DNA of 64,000 nucleotides, taken from JAGPUQ01 sp963708735 (lineage in GTDB: Bacteria; Pseudomonadota; Gammaproteobacteria; Pseudomonadales; Porticoccaceae). The position numbers were made by a program, and so were the translations under genes. Shown here one piece after another: positions 26,110-35,537 of this stretch. Numbering within the stretch: position 1 is the first letter of the stretch; each line of letters opens with the position of its first letter. Under the pieces are notes generated by a model. The model saw nothing but the letters and a program-made list of their open reading frames with translations, did not search any database and was not told the origin of the DNA. The stretch spans positions 1-64,000 of the forward strand of contig CAVPTW010000039.1 in assembly GCA_963708735.1 (NCBI GenBank), given 5' to 3'.

Positions 26110-27462
26110 ATGCCCGAGTCGTCGTTTGCCGCCCTGATGCGGCACCGGTCGTTCGTCTTTTTCTGGCTGGCGCGGGTCTGCACCGCGAGTGGTTTTCAGA
26201 TGCAGGCTGTGGTCCTGGGCTGGCAGGTCTACCGTTTGACCGGCAGTGCTCTCGATCTGGGTCTGGTCGGCCTGTGCCAGTTTCTGCCGCGCGTGGTGCT
26301 GACTCCCTGGGCCGGTCATGTGGCCGACCGGTACAACCGTCGCCGTATCGTGCTGCTGGCGCAGTTGCTGCAAGGGGTACTGCTGCTGGTGCTGGGTCTG
26401 GCCAGTGCCCAGGGCGTGGTGACCCGCGAGGTGATACTCCTGGTGGTCGCGCTCGGTGGCGTGGCGCGGACCTTCGAGATGCCCGCCACCCAGGCACTGC
26501 TGTCGGCAGTGGTGCCGCTGTCGCTGTTGCCTCGCGCGGTGGCGACCAGCTCGGCGGCGGTCCAGCTTGCCACGCTGGTTGCGCCGGTCGTGGCCGGTTT
26601 GCTCTATCTGCTCGGGCCGTCCCTGGCTTACGGTTTGACGGGGCTGCTGTATGCCGCCGCCGCGGCCATGATGGGCGCTGTGTTGCTGGCGCCGCAGCCG
26701 GATCGGAGTGCTGAGCACGCCAGTTTTCTGGTTTCATTTCTGGAAGGTATCCGGTTCCTGCGCCGCCAGCCGATACTGCTGGGCGCCATTTCCCTCGACA
26801 TGTTCGCGGTGCTGCTTGGCGGCGCCACGGCGCTGCTGCCCATCATTGCCGATGTGCTGTTGCATACCGGTCCGGTCGGTCTTGGCCTGTTGCGCTCGGC
26901 GCCGGCGGTTGGCGCACTGGCCATGTCGATCTGGCTGGCGGGCCACCCGCTGCGGTCGGCCGGTCGCTCGATGTTCATCGCGGTGGGGCTGTTTGGCGTC
27001 ACTACCATTTGGCTCGGGCTGTCGCGTTCATTGCCGCTCTCGCTGATCATTTTGCTGCTGCTGGGCGCGGCCGACATGGTGAGCGTGGTCATCCGCCAGA
27101 CACTGGTGCAGCTGCACACGCCGGATGGGATGCGCGGACGGGTGAGCGCGGTGAACGCCATTTTCATCGGCGCTTCGAATCAGTTGGGTGAATTCGAATC
27201 CGGTCTCACCGCCCAGTGGTTCGGATTGGTGCCGTCGATTCTCCTTGGCGGCATGGGTACGCTGCTGGTGGCCGTGCTGTGGATGCGCTGGTTCCCGCAG
27301 TTGGCACGGGTAAAGGCACTGTATGTGGAGTCCCCGACCGAACCGACTTCCGGCACAACCGGCAGCCCAGGGCAGCCTCGAAGGAGCGATGAAATACCCG
27401 ATCCCGATCATGATTCGACGGGCGGAGCGAAGGCACCAACGGAAGGCAGCCGCTCGTCCTGA
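26110..27462 (+). CDS. MFS transporter, EntS-like (MFS_3)
   Basis: 450 residues with about twelve membrane segments. RHRSFVFFWLARVCTASGFQMQAVVLGWQVY and the loop AGHVADRYNRRRIVL (motif A) mark the MFS_3/EntS branch of exporters. The C-terminal 40 residues are hydrophilic and rich in Pro, Ser and Gly. ATG 26110 is chosen; a GTG 15 bases upstream is possible. It sits ahead of the CoA-transferase run, so it may export an intermediate or carry a substrate, but this is inference. Confidence 0.85.
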   Translation: MPESSFAALMRHRSFVFFWLARVCTASGFQMQAVVLGWQVYRLTGSALDLGLVGLCQFLPRVVLTPWAGHVADRYNRRRIVLLAQLLQGVLLLVLGLASAQGVVTREVILLVVALGGVARTFEMPATQALLSAVVPLSLLPRAVATSSAAVQLATLVAPVVAGLLYLLGPSLAYGLTGLLYAAAAAMMGAVLLAPQPDRSAEHASFLVSFLEGIRFLRRQPILLGAISLDMFAVLLGGATALLPIIADVLLHTGPVGLGLLRSAPAVGALAMSIWLAGHPLRSAGRSMFIAVGLFGVTTIWLGLSRSLPLSLIILLLLGAADMVSVVIRQTLVQLHTPDGMRGRVSAVNAIFIGASNQLGEFESGLTAQWFGLVPSILLGGMGTLLVAVLWMRWFPQLARVKALYVESPTEPTSGTTGSPGQPRRSDEIPDPDHDSTGGAKAPTEGSRSS

Positions 27463-27516
27463 TCCGGTAACACAAGGGAGCATTCCTGACCGGTACGTGG
27501 GTGAGCGGCGGGGCAA

Positions 27517-27545
27517 TTGCCGTTTGTGCCCGTTAGCCTTAGCAT
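27517..27545 (+). promoter_or_regulatory. candidate promoter of the CoA-transferase run
   Basis: TTGCCG and TAGCAT with a 17-base spacer, 82 bases before the first CoA-transferase. Each hexamer matches the consensus at four of six positions. Confidence 0.35.
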
Positions 27546-27626
27546 GCCCCGGACCTGATTTCCCACCATTCCAATAGATCGTATCCGTGGCGGCACCTGT
27601 CGCCGGCGGCATTCACGGGGGCAATA

Positions 27627-28853
27627 ATGAGCAGAAAGCATGTTCTTGAAGGGGTTCGCGTCCTGGATTTCACCCATGTGCTGGCGGGGCCGACCTGTAC
27701 CCGGCTGATGGCGGAGACGGGGGCCGATGTGATCAAGGTGGAGGCGGCCCCGGCGGGCGACATGGTGCGCTTCATGCCAGCGCTCAAGGATGGCCGCAGC
27801 GGCTATTACATCCAGCAGAACCGCGGCAAGAAGTCGATCTGCCTGAATCTGCGCGACCCGCGTGCCCAGGAGGTGATCCACAAGCTGGTGAAGGACGTGG
27901 ATGTGGTGGTGGAGAATTTCACGCCGGGCGTCATGAAACGCCTCAACATCGACTACGCGACCCTGAGCGCGATCAATCCGAAACTCATCATGTGCTCGAT
28001 TTCGGCGTTCGGTCAGACCGGGCCGTTGTCGAACCGGCCCGGTTTCGACTACATCGCCCAGGCCTACGCCGGGGTGATCGACATGATCGGCGAGGAAAAC
28101 GGTTCGCCCTATTTCCCGGGCCTCGGCATGGGCGACGTGTCCACCGGTGCCCATGCCTACGGTGCCATCACGGCGGCGCTGTTCCATCGCGAGAAGGGCG
28201 GTGGCGGCCAGCACCTGGATATCGCGCTGCTCGACTGCCTGTTCCACTGCCATGAGATCAATGTCCAGGGCTATGACGGCAGCAACGGCCAGCTCGTCCC
28301 GCACCGCTCGGGCGCGCACCACTTCGCGGTGGCGCCGCTGGGCATGTTCAAGGGCAAGGAGAAATGGCTGGTGATCATCGCCATCGGCGCGCAGTGGGAG
28401 AACCTGCTGAAGGTGATCGGCTGCGAGAGCTTCAAGACCGATCCGCGCTTCGCCGACAACGCCGGGCGCGTCAAGCACAAGCAGGTGCTGATCGATGCCA
28501 TCGAAGCCTGGCTGCGTTCCACCCCGAGCGATGAGGAGGCGGTGCGCATCCTGGAGGAGAACCATGTGCCGGTGGCGCCGGTGCTGAGCGTGCCGGAGGC
28601 GATGGCGCACCCGCACCACAATCAGCGGCAGACCGTTCGTACGATCACCGACCGCGCCTTCGGCAAACTGAAGATTCCCGGCATGCCATTGCGGTTCTCG
28701 GCGTACCCGGAATTCCTCGAGCTGCAAGCGTCGTTCCTGGGTGAGCACAATGCCGAGGTGTTGAAGACGCTCGGTTATTCGGACAGCGATATCGCCGCGC
28801 TCGCTGCGGGCGGTGTGCTGGCCAGCGAACCGGTGCCCGCCGCGTCCGCCTGA
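27627..28853 (+). CDS. CaiB/BaiF family III CoA-transferase, first of four
   Basis: 408 residues. The N-terminal VRVLDFTHVLAGPTCTRLMAETGADVIKVEA and the segment GGGGQHLDIALLDC, with the catalytic Asp198, are typical of family III CoA-transferases and related racemases. These dimeric cytoplasmic enzymes move CoA between carboxylic acids through an aspartyl-CoA intermediate. It is followed by three paralogues on the same strand with gaps of 37-65 bases. The specific acid is unknown. Confidence 0.92.
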   Translation: MSRKHVLEGVRVLDFTHVLAGPTCTRLMAETGADVIKVEAAPAGDMVRFMPALKDGRSGYYIQQNRGKKSICLNLRDPRAQEVIHKLVKDVDVVVENFTPGVMKRLNIDYATLSAINPKLIMCSISAFGQTGPLSNRPGFDYIAQAYAGVIDMIGEENGSPYFPGLGMGDVSTGAHAYGAITAALFHREKGGGGQHLDIALLDCLFHCHEINVQGYDGSNGQLVPHRSGAHHFAVAPLGMFKGKEKWLVIIAIGAQWENLLKVIGCESFKTDPRFADNAGRVKHKQVLIDAIEAWLRSTPSDEEAVRILEENHVPVAPVLSVPEAMAHPHHNQRQTVRTITDRAFGKLKIPGMPLRFSAYPEFLELQASFLGEHNAEVLKTLGYSDSDIAALAAGGVLASEPVPAASA

Positions 28854-28908
28854 GGGCGGCATCGGAACCCGAGCCACACTTACAACCGATCGCAACGAGG
28901 GCAGGGGC

Positions 28909-30123
28909 ATGGCGTCCAAACCGATTCTGGCCGGATACCGCATCATCGATTTTACCCAGTATCTGGCGGGCCCCAGCGCTACCCGTCTGATGGCGGAGAT
29001 GGGCGCCGAGATCATCAAGGTGGAAATGGCGCCCTTTGGGGATCCCAGCCGCGCGTTTCCGTACCGCAAGAACAAGCGCAGTGCCTATTACGTGCAGCAG
29101 AATCGCGGCAAGAAAAGCCTCTGCGTCGATCTCAAGGACGCGCGCAGCAAACAGGTGATCCGCGACCTCATCCAGCAGTGCGATGTGCTGATCGAGAACT
29201 ACGCGCCTGGCGTCATCGAGCGGCTGGGCTTTGGCTGGGAGGTGGTGCGCGAGCTGAATCCCAGGCTGGTGATGTGTTCGATCTCAGCCTTCGGCCAGAC
29301 CGGGCCGCTCAGCCATCTGTCCGGCTTCGACTACATCGCCCAGGCCTATGCCGGCGTGACCTCGGTGATCGGCGAGCCGGACCGGCCACCCAGTCTGCCG
29401 ATGCTGGCCATCGGTGATGTCACCACCGGCGTCCATGCTGCCTGTGCGCTCGGCTTTGCGCTGCTGGATGTGCATCGCACCGGCGTGGGTCAGCACCTGG
29501 ATATCTCGCTGCTGGACTGCTATTTCCATCATCACGAGGTGAATGTACAGGCCTGGTCGGCGAGTGGTGGCGCGATCGTTCCACGCCGCGCCGGGTCGCA
29601 CCATTACGCGGTGGCTCCGACCGGTATTTTCCGCGGTCCCGAAGGCTACATCATGATCCTGGCGCTGCTGCACCAGTGGCCGGTACTGTGCAAGGCCATG
29701 GGTCGCGAAGACCTCGTCAAGGACGAGCGTTTCAAGACCAACGAACTGCGGGTGGCGAACCAGAAGGAACTGATCGCGCTCATCGAAGGCTGGTTGCAGG
29801 GTTTCCCCACCGATGCCGCTGCCATTGCGGCCTTGCAGGCGGTGCGGGTGCCGGTGGCGCCCATCCTCACCGTGGCCCAGGCGGTTGCGCATCCCCATCA
29901 CCGTGCGCGCGGCACGGTGCGCACGGTGTCCGACCGGATGCTGGGGGAGTTCGATATCCCCGGGATGCCGTTGCGCTTTTCCAACCATCCCGAGCTGCCG
30001 CCGCTACAGGCGCCGCTGCTCGGCGAGCACAACGCCGAAATTCTCACCGATCTGCTCGGTTATGGGGCCGCGCAGGTGGCGGAGCTTGAGCAGGGCGGGG
30101 TGCTGGTCAGCGCGGCGCACTGA
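28909..30123 (+). CDS. CaiB/BaiF family III CoA-transferase, second of four
   Basis: 404 residues from ATG 28909. The conserved start YRIIDFTQYLAGPSATRLMAEMGAEIIKVEM is present, with catalytic Asp198 in GVGQHLDISLLDC. It shares long blocks with its neighbours, such as QQNRGKKSLCVDLK and CSISAFGQTGPLSHLSGFDYIAQAYAGV, so the four genes arose by tandem duplication. Differences cluster in the middle and C-terminal parts, where substrate contacts lie. Confidence 0.92.
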   Translation: MASKPILAGYRIIDFTQYLAGPSATRLMAEMGAEIIKVEMAPFGDPSRAFPYRKNKRSAYYVQQNRGKKSLCVDLKDARSKQVIRDLIQQCDVLIENYAPGVIERLGFGWEVVRELNPRLVMCSISAFGQTGPLSHLSGFDYIAQAYAGVTSVIGEPDRPPSLPMLAIGDVTTGVHAACALGFALLDVHRTGVGQHLDISLLDCYFHHHEVNVQAWSASGGAIVPRRAGSHHYAVAPTGIFRGPEGYIMILALLHQWPVLCKAMGREDLVKDERFKTNELRVANQKELIALIEGWLQGFPTDAAAIAALQAVRVPVAPILTVAQAVAHPHHRARGTVRTVSDRMLGEFDIPGMPLRFSNHPELPPLQAPLLGEHNAEILTDLLGYGAAQVAELEQGGVLVSAAH

Positions 30124-30188
30124 CAGCGTCCGGGCCGCGTCGGGACACGAAAACGAAAAGACGCAATAACCAAAAACACGAGAATCCG

Positions 30189-31406
30189 ATGATGCAGCCG
30201 AAACATGTACTCGACGGTTACCGGGTGCTGGATATCACCCAGTACCTGGCCGGCCCCGCCGCCACCAACCTGATGGTGCAGATGGGCGCCGAGGTCATCA
30301 AGCTGGAGATCGGGCCGCACGGCGAGCCGGTGCGCAATTTCCCGTTCTGCCGCGATGGCCGCAGCGGCTATTTCATTCAGCAGAATCGCGGCAAGAAAAG
30401 TCTGTGCCTGGATCCGAAGACCCCCGAGGGACTGGACATCATCAAGCAGCTGCTCAAGCACTGCGATGTGTTCATCGAGAATTTTGCGCCCGGCGTGGTC
30501 GGCCGCCTCGGTCTCGGCTGGGACGTGGTGCGGGAGATCAATCCCGAGATCATCATGTGTTCGATCTCGGCGTTCGGGCAGGAGGGGCCGCTCGCCGCGT
30601 ACCCGGGCTTCGACTACATCGCCCAGGCCTATGCGGCGGTGAGCGATCTGATCGGCGAGCCCGATCGGGCGCCTTCGATGCCGATGCTCGCATTTGGCGA
30701 TGTCGGCACCGGCGTCCACGCGCTGACCGCGATCGGCTATGCGCTGCTCGAACGCGCGCGCGACGGTGGCGGGCAGTGGCTCGACATCTCGCTGCTCGAC
30801 AGCTACTTCCATTACCACGAAGTGAGTGTGCAGGCGTATTCCGCCAGCGGCGGAAAAGTGACACCCCACCGCAGCGGCTCGCACCACTACGCGGTGGGGC
30901 CGAGCGGTATTTTCAAGGCGAAGGAAGGCCACCTGATGATCCTCGCGCTGCTGCACCAGTGGTCGCCGCTGTGCCGTGCCATGGGTCGGGAAGATCTGAT
31001 CGCGGATCCGAAATTCGTCGACAACGATGCGCGCATGGTCAATCGCGAAGAGATGATTGCGATCATCGAGGCCTGGTTGCAGACGCTGCCGTCGGATGCC
31101 GCGGCGCTGGCAATACTCGAAGGCGCCCGCATACCCTGCGCGCCCATTCTCTCGGTGCCCCAGGCCATGGCGCATCCCCACATGATCGAACGCCGCACCG
31201 TCCGCGAGATCGACGACCGCCTGCTGGGGAAATTCAAGATTCCCGGCATGCCGCTGCGGTTTTCCAAATACGAAGTGGACGAAAATATTCAGGCGCCGCT
31301 GTTGGGCGAACACAATGCGGAAATTCTCCAGCGCTTTCTGAAGTATCCGCCCGAACTGGTGCGGGATCTCGAAAATCGCAAGGTGCTGTTTTCAAAACCG
31401 GTGTGA
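30189..31406 (+). CDS. CaiB/BaiF family III CoA-transferase, third of four
   Basis: 405 residues; tandem ATG codons at 30189 and 30192. The start region is YRVLDITQYLAGPAATNLMVQMGAEVIKLE, and the catalytic residue is Asp199 in GGGQWLDISLLDS. By eye it is closest to the second gene of the run. All four share the block RSGxHHYAxxPxGxFxxxxG. Confidence 0.92.
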   Translation: MMQPKHVLDGYRVLDITQYLAGPAATNLMVQMGAEVIKLEIGPHGEPVRNFPFCRDGRSGYFIQQNRGKKSLCLDPKTPEGLDIIKQLLKHCDVFIENFAPGVVGRLGLGWDVVREINPEIIMCSISAFGQEGPLAAYPGFDYIAQAYAAVSDLIGEPDRAPSMPMLAFGDVGTGVHALTAIGYALLERARDGGGQWLDISLLDSYFHYHEVSVQAYSASGGKVTPHRSGSHHYAVGPSGIFKAKEGHLMILALLHQWSPLCRAMGREDLIADPKFVDNDARMVNREEMIAIIEAWLQTLPSDAAALAILEGARIPCAPILSVPQAMAHPHMIERRTVREIDDRLLGKFKIPGMPLRFSKYEVDENIQAPLLGEHNAEILQRFLKYPPELVRDLENRKVLFSKPV

Positions 31407-31443
31407 GTCCGGTAACCCAGGTTTCGCAAGCTGCCAGAGGTGA

Positions 31444-32691
31444 ATGACGATGCAACCCAAGCACATGATGGAGGGTTACCGGATACTGGATTTCACCCAG
31501 TTTCTGGCCGGCCCCACCACCACCCGCCTGCTGGCGGAAATGGGCGCCGAGGTGATCAAGGTGGAGCTCGCGCCCGCCGGTGATCCCACCCACCAGCTGC
31601 CGCACCGTCGCGCCGGCCGCAGCGGTTACTACATCCAGCAGAATCGCGGCAAGAAAAGCGTCTGCGTGGATATTCGCAATCCCAAGGGACTTGCGCTCAT
31701 CAAGGAACTGGTCAAGTCCTGCGATGTGCTGCTCGAAAATTTCTCGCCGGGAGCGATTGCGCGGCTGGGGCTGGGTTGGGAGGTGGCGCGTCAGATCAAT
31801 CCCGAGTTGATCATGTGCTCGATCTCGGCGTTCGGCCAGACCGGTCCGCTGTCCGAGTTGCCGGGCTTCGATTACATCGCCATGGCGGTGTCGGGCGTCA
31901 TGGACATGATCGGCGATCCCGATCAGCCGCCGTATTTTCCGATGCTGGGCATCGGCGATGTGAGCGCGGGAGTGCATGCGCTCGCCGCCATCAACGCCGC
32001 GCTGCTGTATCGCTACAAGACCGGGCGCGGACAGTACATCGACATCTCGCTGCTGGATGCCTATTTCCACAGCCACGAGATCAATGTGCAGGCCTACTCG
32101 GGCAGCAAGGGCAAGATCGTGCCCAGGCGCTCCGGCCACCATCATTACGCGGCCGCGCCGCTCGGGCTGTTCAAATGTCGCGATGGCTACCTGTTCATGG
32201 TGGTGATGGCCCGGCAGTGGGTGCCGCTGTGCAAGGCCATGGGCCGCGACGATCTGGTGGACAACCCCAATTACGACACCAACGCCAAGCGTGTCCAGAA
32301 TCGCCTCGAGATCGTCGCCATCATCGAGGACTGGCTCAGGAACTACGATCGCGACGATGCCCTGCGTTTGCTGGAGGACATGCATGTCCCGGTGGCGCCG
32401 GTACTGAGTGTGCCCGAAGCCATGGAACATCCCCACCTGATCGAACGCGAGGTGGTGCGCACCATCCACGACCGCGGTTACGGCGACCTGCAGATTCCGG
32501 GGATTCCCCTGCGCTTCTCCGACTTTCCCGAGCCGCTGGATCTGCAGGCGCCCTATCTGGGCGAGCACAACCGCGAAATATTTTCGCAGTTCGCCGGTTT
32601 GACGATCGCCGAGGTGGCCGCCCTGGAAGCCGAGGGCGTGCTGGTATCCGAGCCGCTGCCCGCGGGAGTCGCGACCGTGGCGAGCGCCTGA
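31444..32691 (+). CDS. CaiB/BaiF family III CoA-transferase, fourth of four
   Basis: 415 residues from ATG 31444 (ATG 31450 is also in frame). It opens with YRILDFTQFLAGPTTTRLLAEMGAEVIKVEL, and the catalytic residue is Asp200 in GRGQYIDISLLDA. It is the last gene of the run and converges on a phosphoribosyltransferase gene 37 bases away. Its C-terminus is slightly longer than its paralogues (LPAGVATVASA). Confidence 0.92.
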   Translation: MTMQPKHMMEGYRILDFTQFLAGPTTTRLLAEMGAEVIKVELAPAGDPTHQLPHRRAGRSGYYIQQNRGKKSVCVDIRNPKGLALIKELVKSCDVLLENFSPGAIARLGLGWEVARQINPELIMCSISAFGQTGPLSELPGFDYIAMAVSGVMDMIGDPDQPPYFPMLGIGDVSAGVHALAAINAALLYRYKTGRGQYIDISLLDAYFHSHEINVQAYSGSKGKIVPRRSGHHHYAAAPLGLFKCRDGYLFMVVMARQWVPLCKAMGRDDLVDNPNYDTNAKRVQNRLEIVAIIEDWLRNYDRDDALRLLEDMHVPVAPVLSVPEAMEHPHLIEREVVRTIHDRGYGDLQIPGIPLRFSDFPEPLDLQAPYLGEHNREIFSQFAGLTIAEVAALEAEGVLVSEPLPAGVATVASA

Positions 32692-32728
32692 GGCGGCGAC
32701 CGGCGCAGGACAGGACGTCCCGCGTCGG

Positions 32729-33280
32729 TCAGGACTCCCGATCCAGCAGCAGGGCACCCAGTGCGCCCTTGCCGGCGCGGATTTCCGCCGTGCTGAGTCC
32801 CACCAGTTCGTGGGGGAACACCAGCCAGTCCGCCGTCTCGTGCAGGTAATAGTCCGGGACGATGCGGGTGCGATTGCGCGCCGGTTTGTACCAGGGGCAG
32901 GCGATGCGGATGTCCCGTGTTCCCGGCACCGAGCCCAGCGTGTCCAGCAGCGCTTCCAGGCTGCGTCCCGTATCCAGCACATCGTCGACCACCAGCAGGC
33001 GCTGCATGTCGGCCAGTTGCGGCAGCAGCCAGGGCAGGCCGTGGATGGCGATCCGGTCAGCCTGTGTGCCGATCCCGGTGTACGAACTGACCCGTACCGG
33101 GAAGTGCTCGCAAGCGTGGCCGCGAAAGGCGAAGTACTCGTGTACCGCAATCGCAATCGGGCTGCCGCCGCGCCAGATGCCGAGGATGAGATCGGGAACA
33201 TAGCCGCTGGCATGGACCTGGATTGCCAGACGGAAGCTGGCGGCGAGCAGCGCCTCGGCGCTGATGAACACTTTGGGCAT
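32729..33280 (-). CDS. phosphoribosyltransferase family protein
   Basis: 183 residues from ATG 33280. The PRPP-binding loop VVDDVLDTGRSLEALL is clear, with LILGIWRGGSPIAIAVHEYFAFRG upstream, as in purine (hypoxanthine/xanthine-guanine type) phosphoribosyltransferases. It probably salvages a purine base. The C-terminal YYLHETADWLVFPHEL fits this group. It is divergent from the dehydrogenase gene at 33.5 kb. Confidence 0.82.
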   Translation of the reverse strand: MPKVFISAEALLAASFRLAIQVHASGYVPDLILGIWRGGSPIAIAVHEYFAFRGHACEHFPVRVSSYTGIGTQADRIAIHGLPWLLPQLADMQRLLVVDDVLDTGRSLEALLDTLGSVPGTRDIRIACPWYKPARNRTRIVPDYYLHETADWLVFPHELVGLSTAEIRAGKGALGALLLDRES

Positions 33281-33455
33281 GGATGCGGCAACCCGATCAA
33301 TACAGGAGTGACATGCGAGTGTAGCCCGTCGGCGCGGTTGCCGGGCTACGGGGTTTTCCCGACAATGGCCGGCCCGCAGCGAGCGCGCAATCGGCGAACC
33401 TTCTGCGGATTGGCGTCGGCGGCGTATAAACGGGACCGCACAATTTTTCCAACCG

Positions 33456-33475
33456 AACGTTACCCGGGTAACGTT
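33456..33475. promoter_or_regulatory. 20-bp perfect palindrome, candidate operator
   Basis: AACGTTACCCGGGTAACGTT is a perfect inverted repeat 23 bases before the GTG of the dehydrogenase and 175 bases before the divergent phosphoribosyltransferase start. Its length and position suit a TetR-family or similar dimeric repressor; no regulator gene lies next to it. Confidence 0.55.
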
Positions 33476-33498
33476 ACTCAAGTAGCGAGGAGACAGCC

Positions 33499-34269
33499 GT
33501 GGATTTGCAAGACAAGGTAGCTGTGGTGACCGGCGGTGCGTCGGGTTTGGGCCGCGCGACGGTGGATGAACTGGCGCGCCGGGGCGCGCGGATAGCCATC
33601 TTCGATCTCAATGCCGCGGCGGGCGCCGAGGCGGTGGCGCAACTGGGCGGGGAGCGGGCGGTGTTCCATGCGGTCGATGTGGCTTCCGCAGCCGCGGTGG
33701 AAGCGGCCATCGCACAGGTGGTTGCCAAATTCGGTGCGATCCATGTGCTGATCAACTGCGCCGGGATCGGTCCCGCCAAGAAAATTCTCGACCGCGACAA
33801 CGCGCCCATGCCGCTCGAGGATTTCACCAAAGTCATCGGCATCAACCTCACCGGCAGCTTCAACGTGGCGCGCTGCGCGGCGGCCGCGATGGCGAAGAAC
33901 GAGCTGGAAAACGGCGAGCGCGGCGTGATCATCCATACCGCGTCGGTCGCTGCCTATGAGGGGCAGGTCGGTCAGTGCGCCTATTCCGCCAGCAAGGGCG
34001 GGGTGGTGGGCATGACCCTGCCGATGGCACGGGATCTGGCGTCGCTCGGCATTCGCGTGAACACCATCGCCCCCGGCATCATGGCGACTCCGCTGTTGAT
34101 GTCGATGCCGGACAATGTGCGGGCGTCGCTCGCCGCCAGCGTTCCCAACCCGGCGCGGTTGGGCCAGCCGAGCGAATACGGCCGACTGGCCGTGCATATC
34201 GTTGAAAACGGCTACATCAATGGCGAGACCATCCGCATCGATGGCGCCATTCGCATGCAGCCGCGCTGA
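33499..34269 (+). CDS. short-chain dehydrogenase, 3-hydroxyacyl-CoA dehydrogenase type II-like
   Basis: 256 residues from GTG 33499, with GAGGAG nine bases upstream. The NAD-binding motif TGGASGLG is at 11-18, Asp37 favours NAD, and Asn116, Ser149, Tyr162 and Lys166 form the catalytic set. The region PMARDLASLGIRVNTIAPGIMATPLL and the inserted helix KNELENGERGVIIHTAS are typical of the HSD17B10 type. It probably oxidises a 3-hydroxyacyl-CoA or a secondary alcohol, in line with the CoA-ester genes upstream. Confidence 0.88.
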   Translation: MDLQDKVAVVTGGASGLGRATVDELARRGARIAIFDLNAAAGAEAVAQLGGERAVFHAVDVASAAAVEAAIAQVVAKFGAIHVLINCAGIGPAKKILDRDNAPMPLEDFTKVIGINLTGSFNVARCAAAAMAKNELENGERGVIIHTASVAAYEGQVGQCAYSASKGGVVGMTLPMARDLASLGIRVNTIAPGIMATPLLMSMPDNVRASLAASVPNPARLGQPSEYGRLAVHIVENGYINGETIRIDGAIRMQPR

Positions 34270-34313
34270 GTGAAGACGATAGTCCCGGGACAGGACGAGA
34301 CGGCGGGCCGCCA

Positions 34314-35537
34314 ATGACCGAGATTCTGCTGGTCAATGTGTCCGGTCCCGATCGTCCCGGCGTCACCAGCGCGGTGTCGGCGGTGCTCGCCCAGCACGGC
34401 GCCACGGTGCTGGATATCGGGCAGGCGGTGATTCACGACACCCTGAATCTCGGCCTGCTGGCCTGGGTGCCGCAGCAGCGCGAAGTGGGTGCGGCCATGG
34501 AGGAGTTGCGCGCCACCCTGCGCGCGCTGGGGCTCGAAGTTCGCTTCGAGCCCGTTTCCGACGCCGCCTATCGCCACTGGGTTGGCCAACAGGGCAAGCC
34601 GCGCCATATCGTCACGCTGCTCGCGCGCGCCATTCTCGCCGAGCACATCGCGCGGGTGACGGCGGTAATCTCGGCGCACGGACTCAATATCGACAAGATC
34701 GTGCGACTTTCCGGGCGGGTGACGCTGGAGTCCGCCGCGCGCGACAGCAAGGCCTGCGTCGAGTTTTCGGTGCGCGGCGAGACGCCGGATCTGGTGCAAT
34801 TCCGCTCATCGCTGCTGGAGCTGTCGACGGCCCTCGATATCGACATCGCGTATCAGGAGGACAGCATTTTCCGCCGCCATCGCCGGCTGGTGGCGTTCGA
34901 CATGGATTCGACGCTGATCGAAAACGAGGTGATCGACGAACTGGCATTGCGCGCCGGCGTTGGGCCTCAGGTGGCGGCAATTACCGAACGCGCGATGCGC
35001 GGGGAGCTCGATTTTCGCGCGAGTTTTCGGGAGCGGCTTGCGCTGTTGAAGGGCTTGCCGGAAACGGTGCTGGACACTGTCTATGCCGGTCTGACGCTCA
35101 CCGAGGGAGCCGAGCACCTGATCACCACCCTGAAAAAACTCGGGTACAAGACCGCCATTCTGTCCGGCGGCTTCAGCTGCATCGGCGAGCGCATCCAGGC
35201 AAGGCTCGGCATCGATTATCTGTTCGCCAACGAGCTGGAAATTCGCGATGGCGTGGTCACCGGCGAGGTTCGTGGTGAAATCGTCGATGCAGCGCGCAAG
35301 GCTGAACTGCTGCGGCAACTGGCGGCGCGTGAGGGAATCAGCCTGGAACAGACGATCGCGGTCGGCGATGGCGCCAATGATTTACTGATGCTGGGGGTCG
35401 CGGGGCTGGGCATTGCGTTCCGGGCCAAGCCCATCGTGCGGGCCAGTGCCAAGCAGTCGATCTCCCAGCTCGGGCTCGACAGCATTCTTTATCTGATGGG
35501 AATCAGCGATCAGGATGCACGCACACCTCATTCCTGA
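34314..35537 (+). CDS. serB: phosphoserine phosphatase with ACT region
   Basis: 407 residues. The N-terminal ACT-like half (VNVSGPDRPGVTSAVSAVLAQHGATVLD) is followed by the HAD phosphatase with Asp196 and Asp198 in FDMDSTLIENEVIDELA, LSGGFSCIGERI and VGDGANDLLML. It performs the last step of serine synthesis. It starts 44 bases after the dehydrogenase gene, and its 3' end overlaps the convergent FimX-like gene by 10 bases. Confidence 0.95.
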   Translation: MTEILLVNVSGPDRPGVTSAVSAVLAQHGATVLDIGQAVIHDTLNLGLLAWVPQQREVGAAMEELRATLRALGLEVRFEPVSDAAYRHWVGQQGKPRHIVTLLARAILAEHIARVTAVISAHGLNIDKIVRLSGRVTLESAARDSKACVEFSVRGETPDLVQFRSSLLELSTALDIDIAYQEDSIFRRHRRLVAFDMDSTLIENEVIDELALRAGVGPQVAAITERAMRGELDFRASFRERLALLKGLPETVLDTVYAGLTLTEGAEHLITTLKKLGYKTAILSGGFSCIGERIQARLGIDYLFANELEIRDGVVTGEVRGEIVDAARKAELLRQLAAREGISLEQTIAVGDGANDLLMLGVAGLGIAFRAKPIVRASAKQSISQLGLDSILYLMGISDQDARTPHS

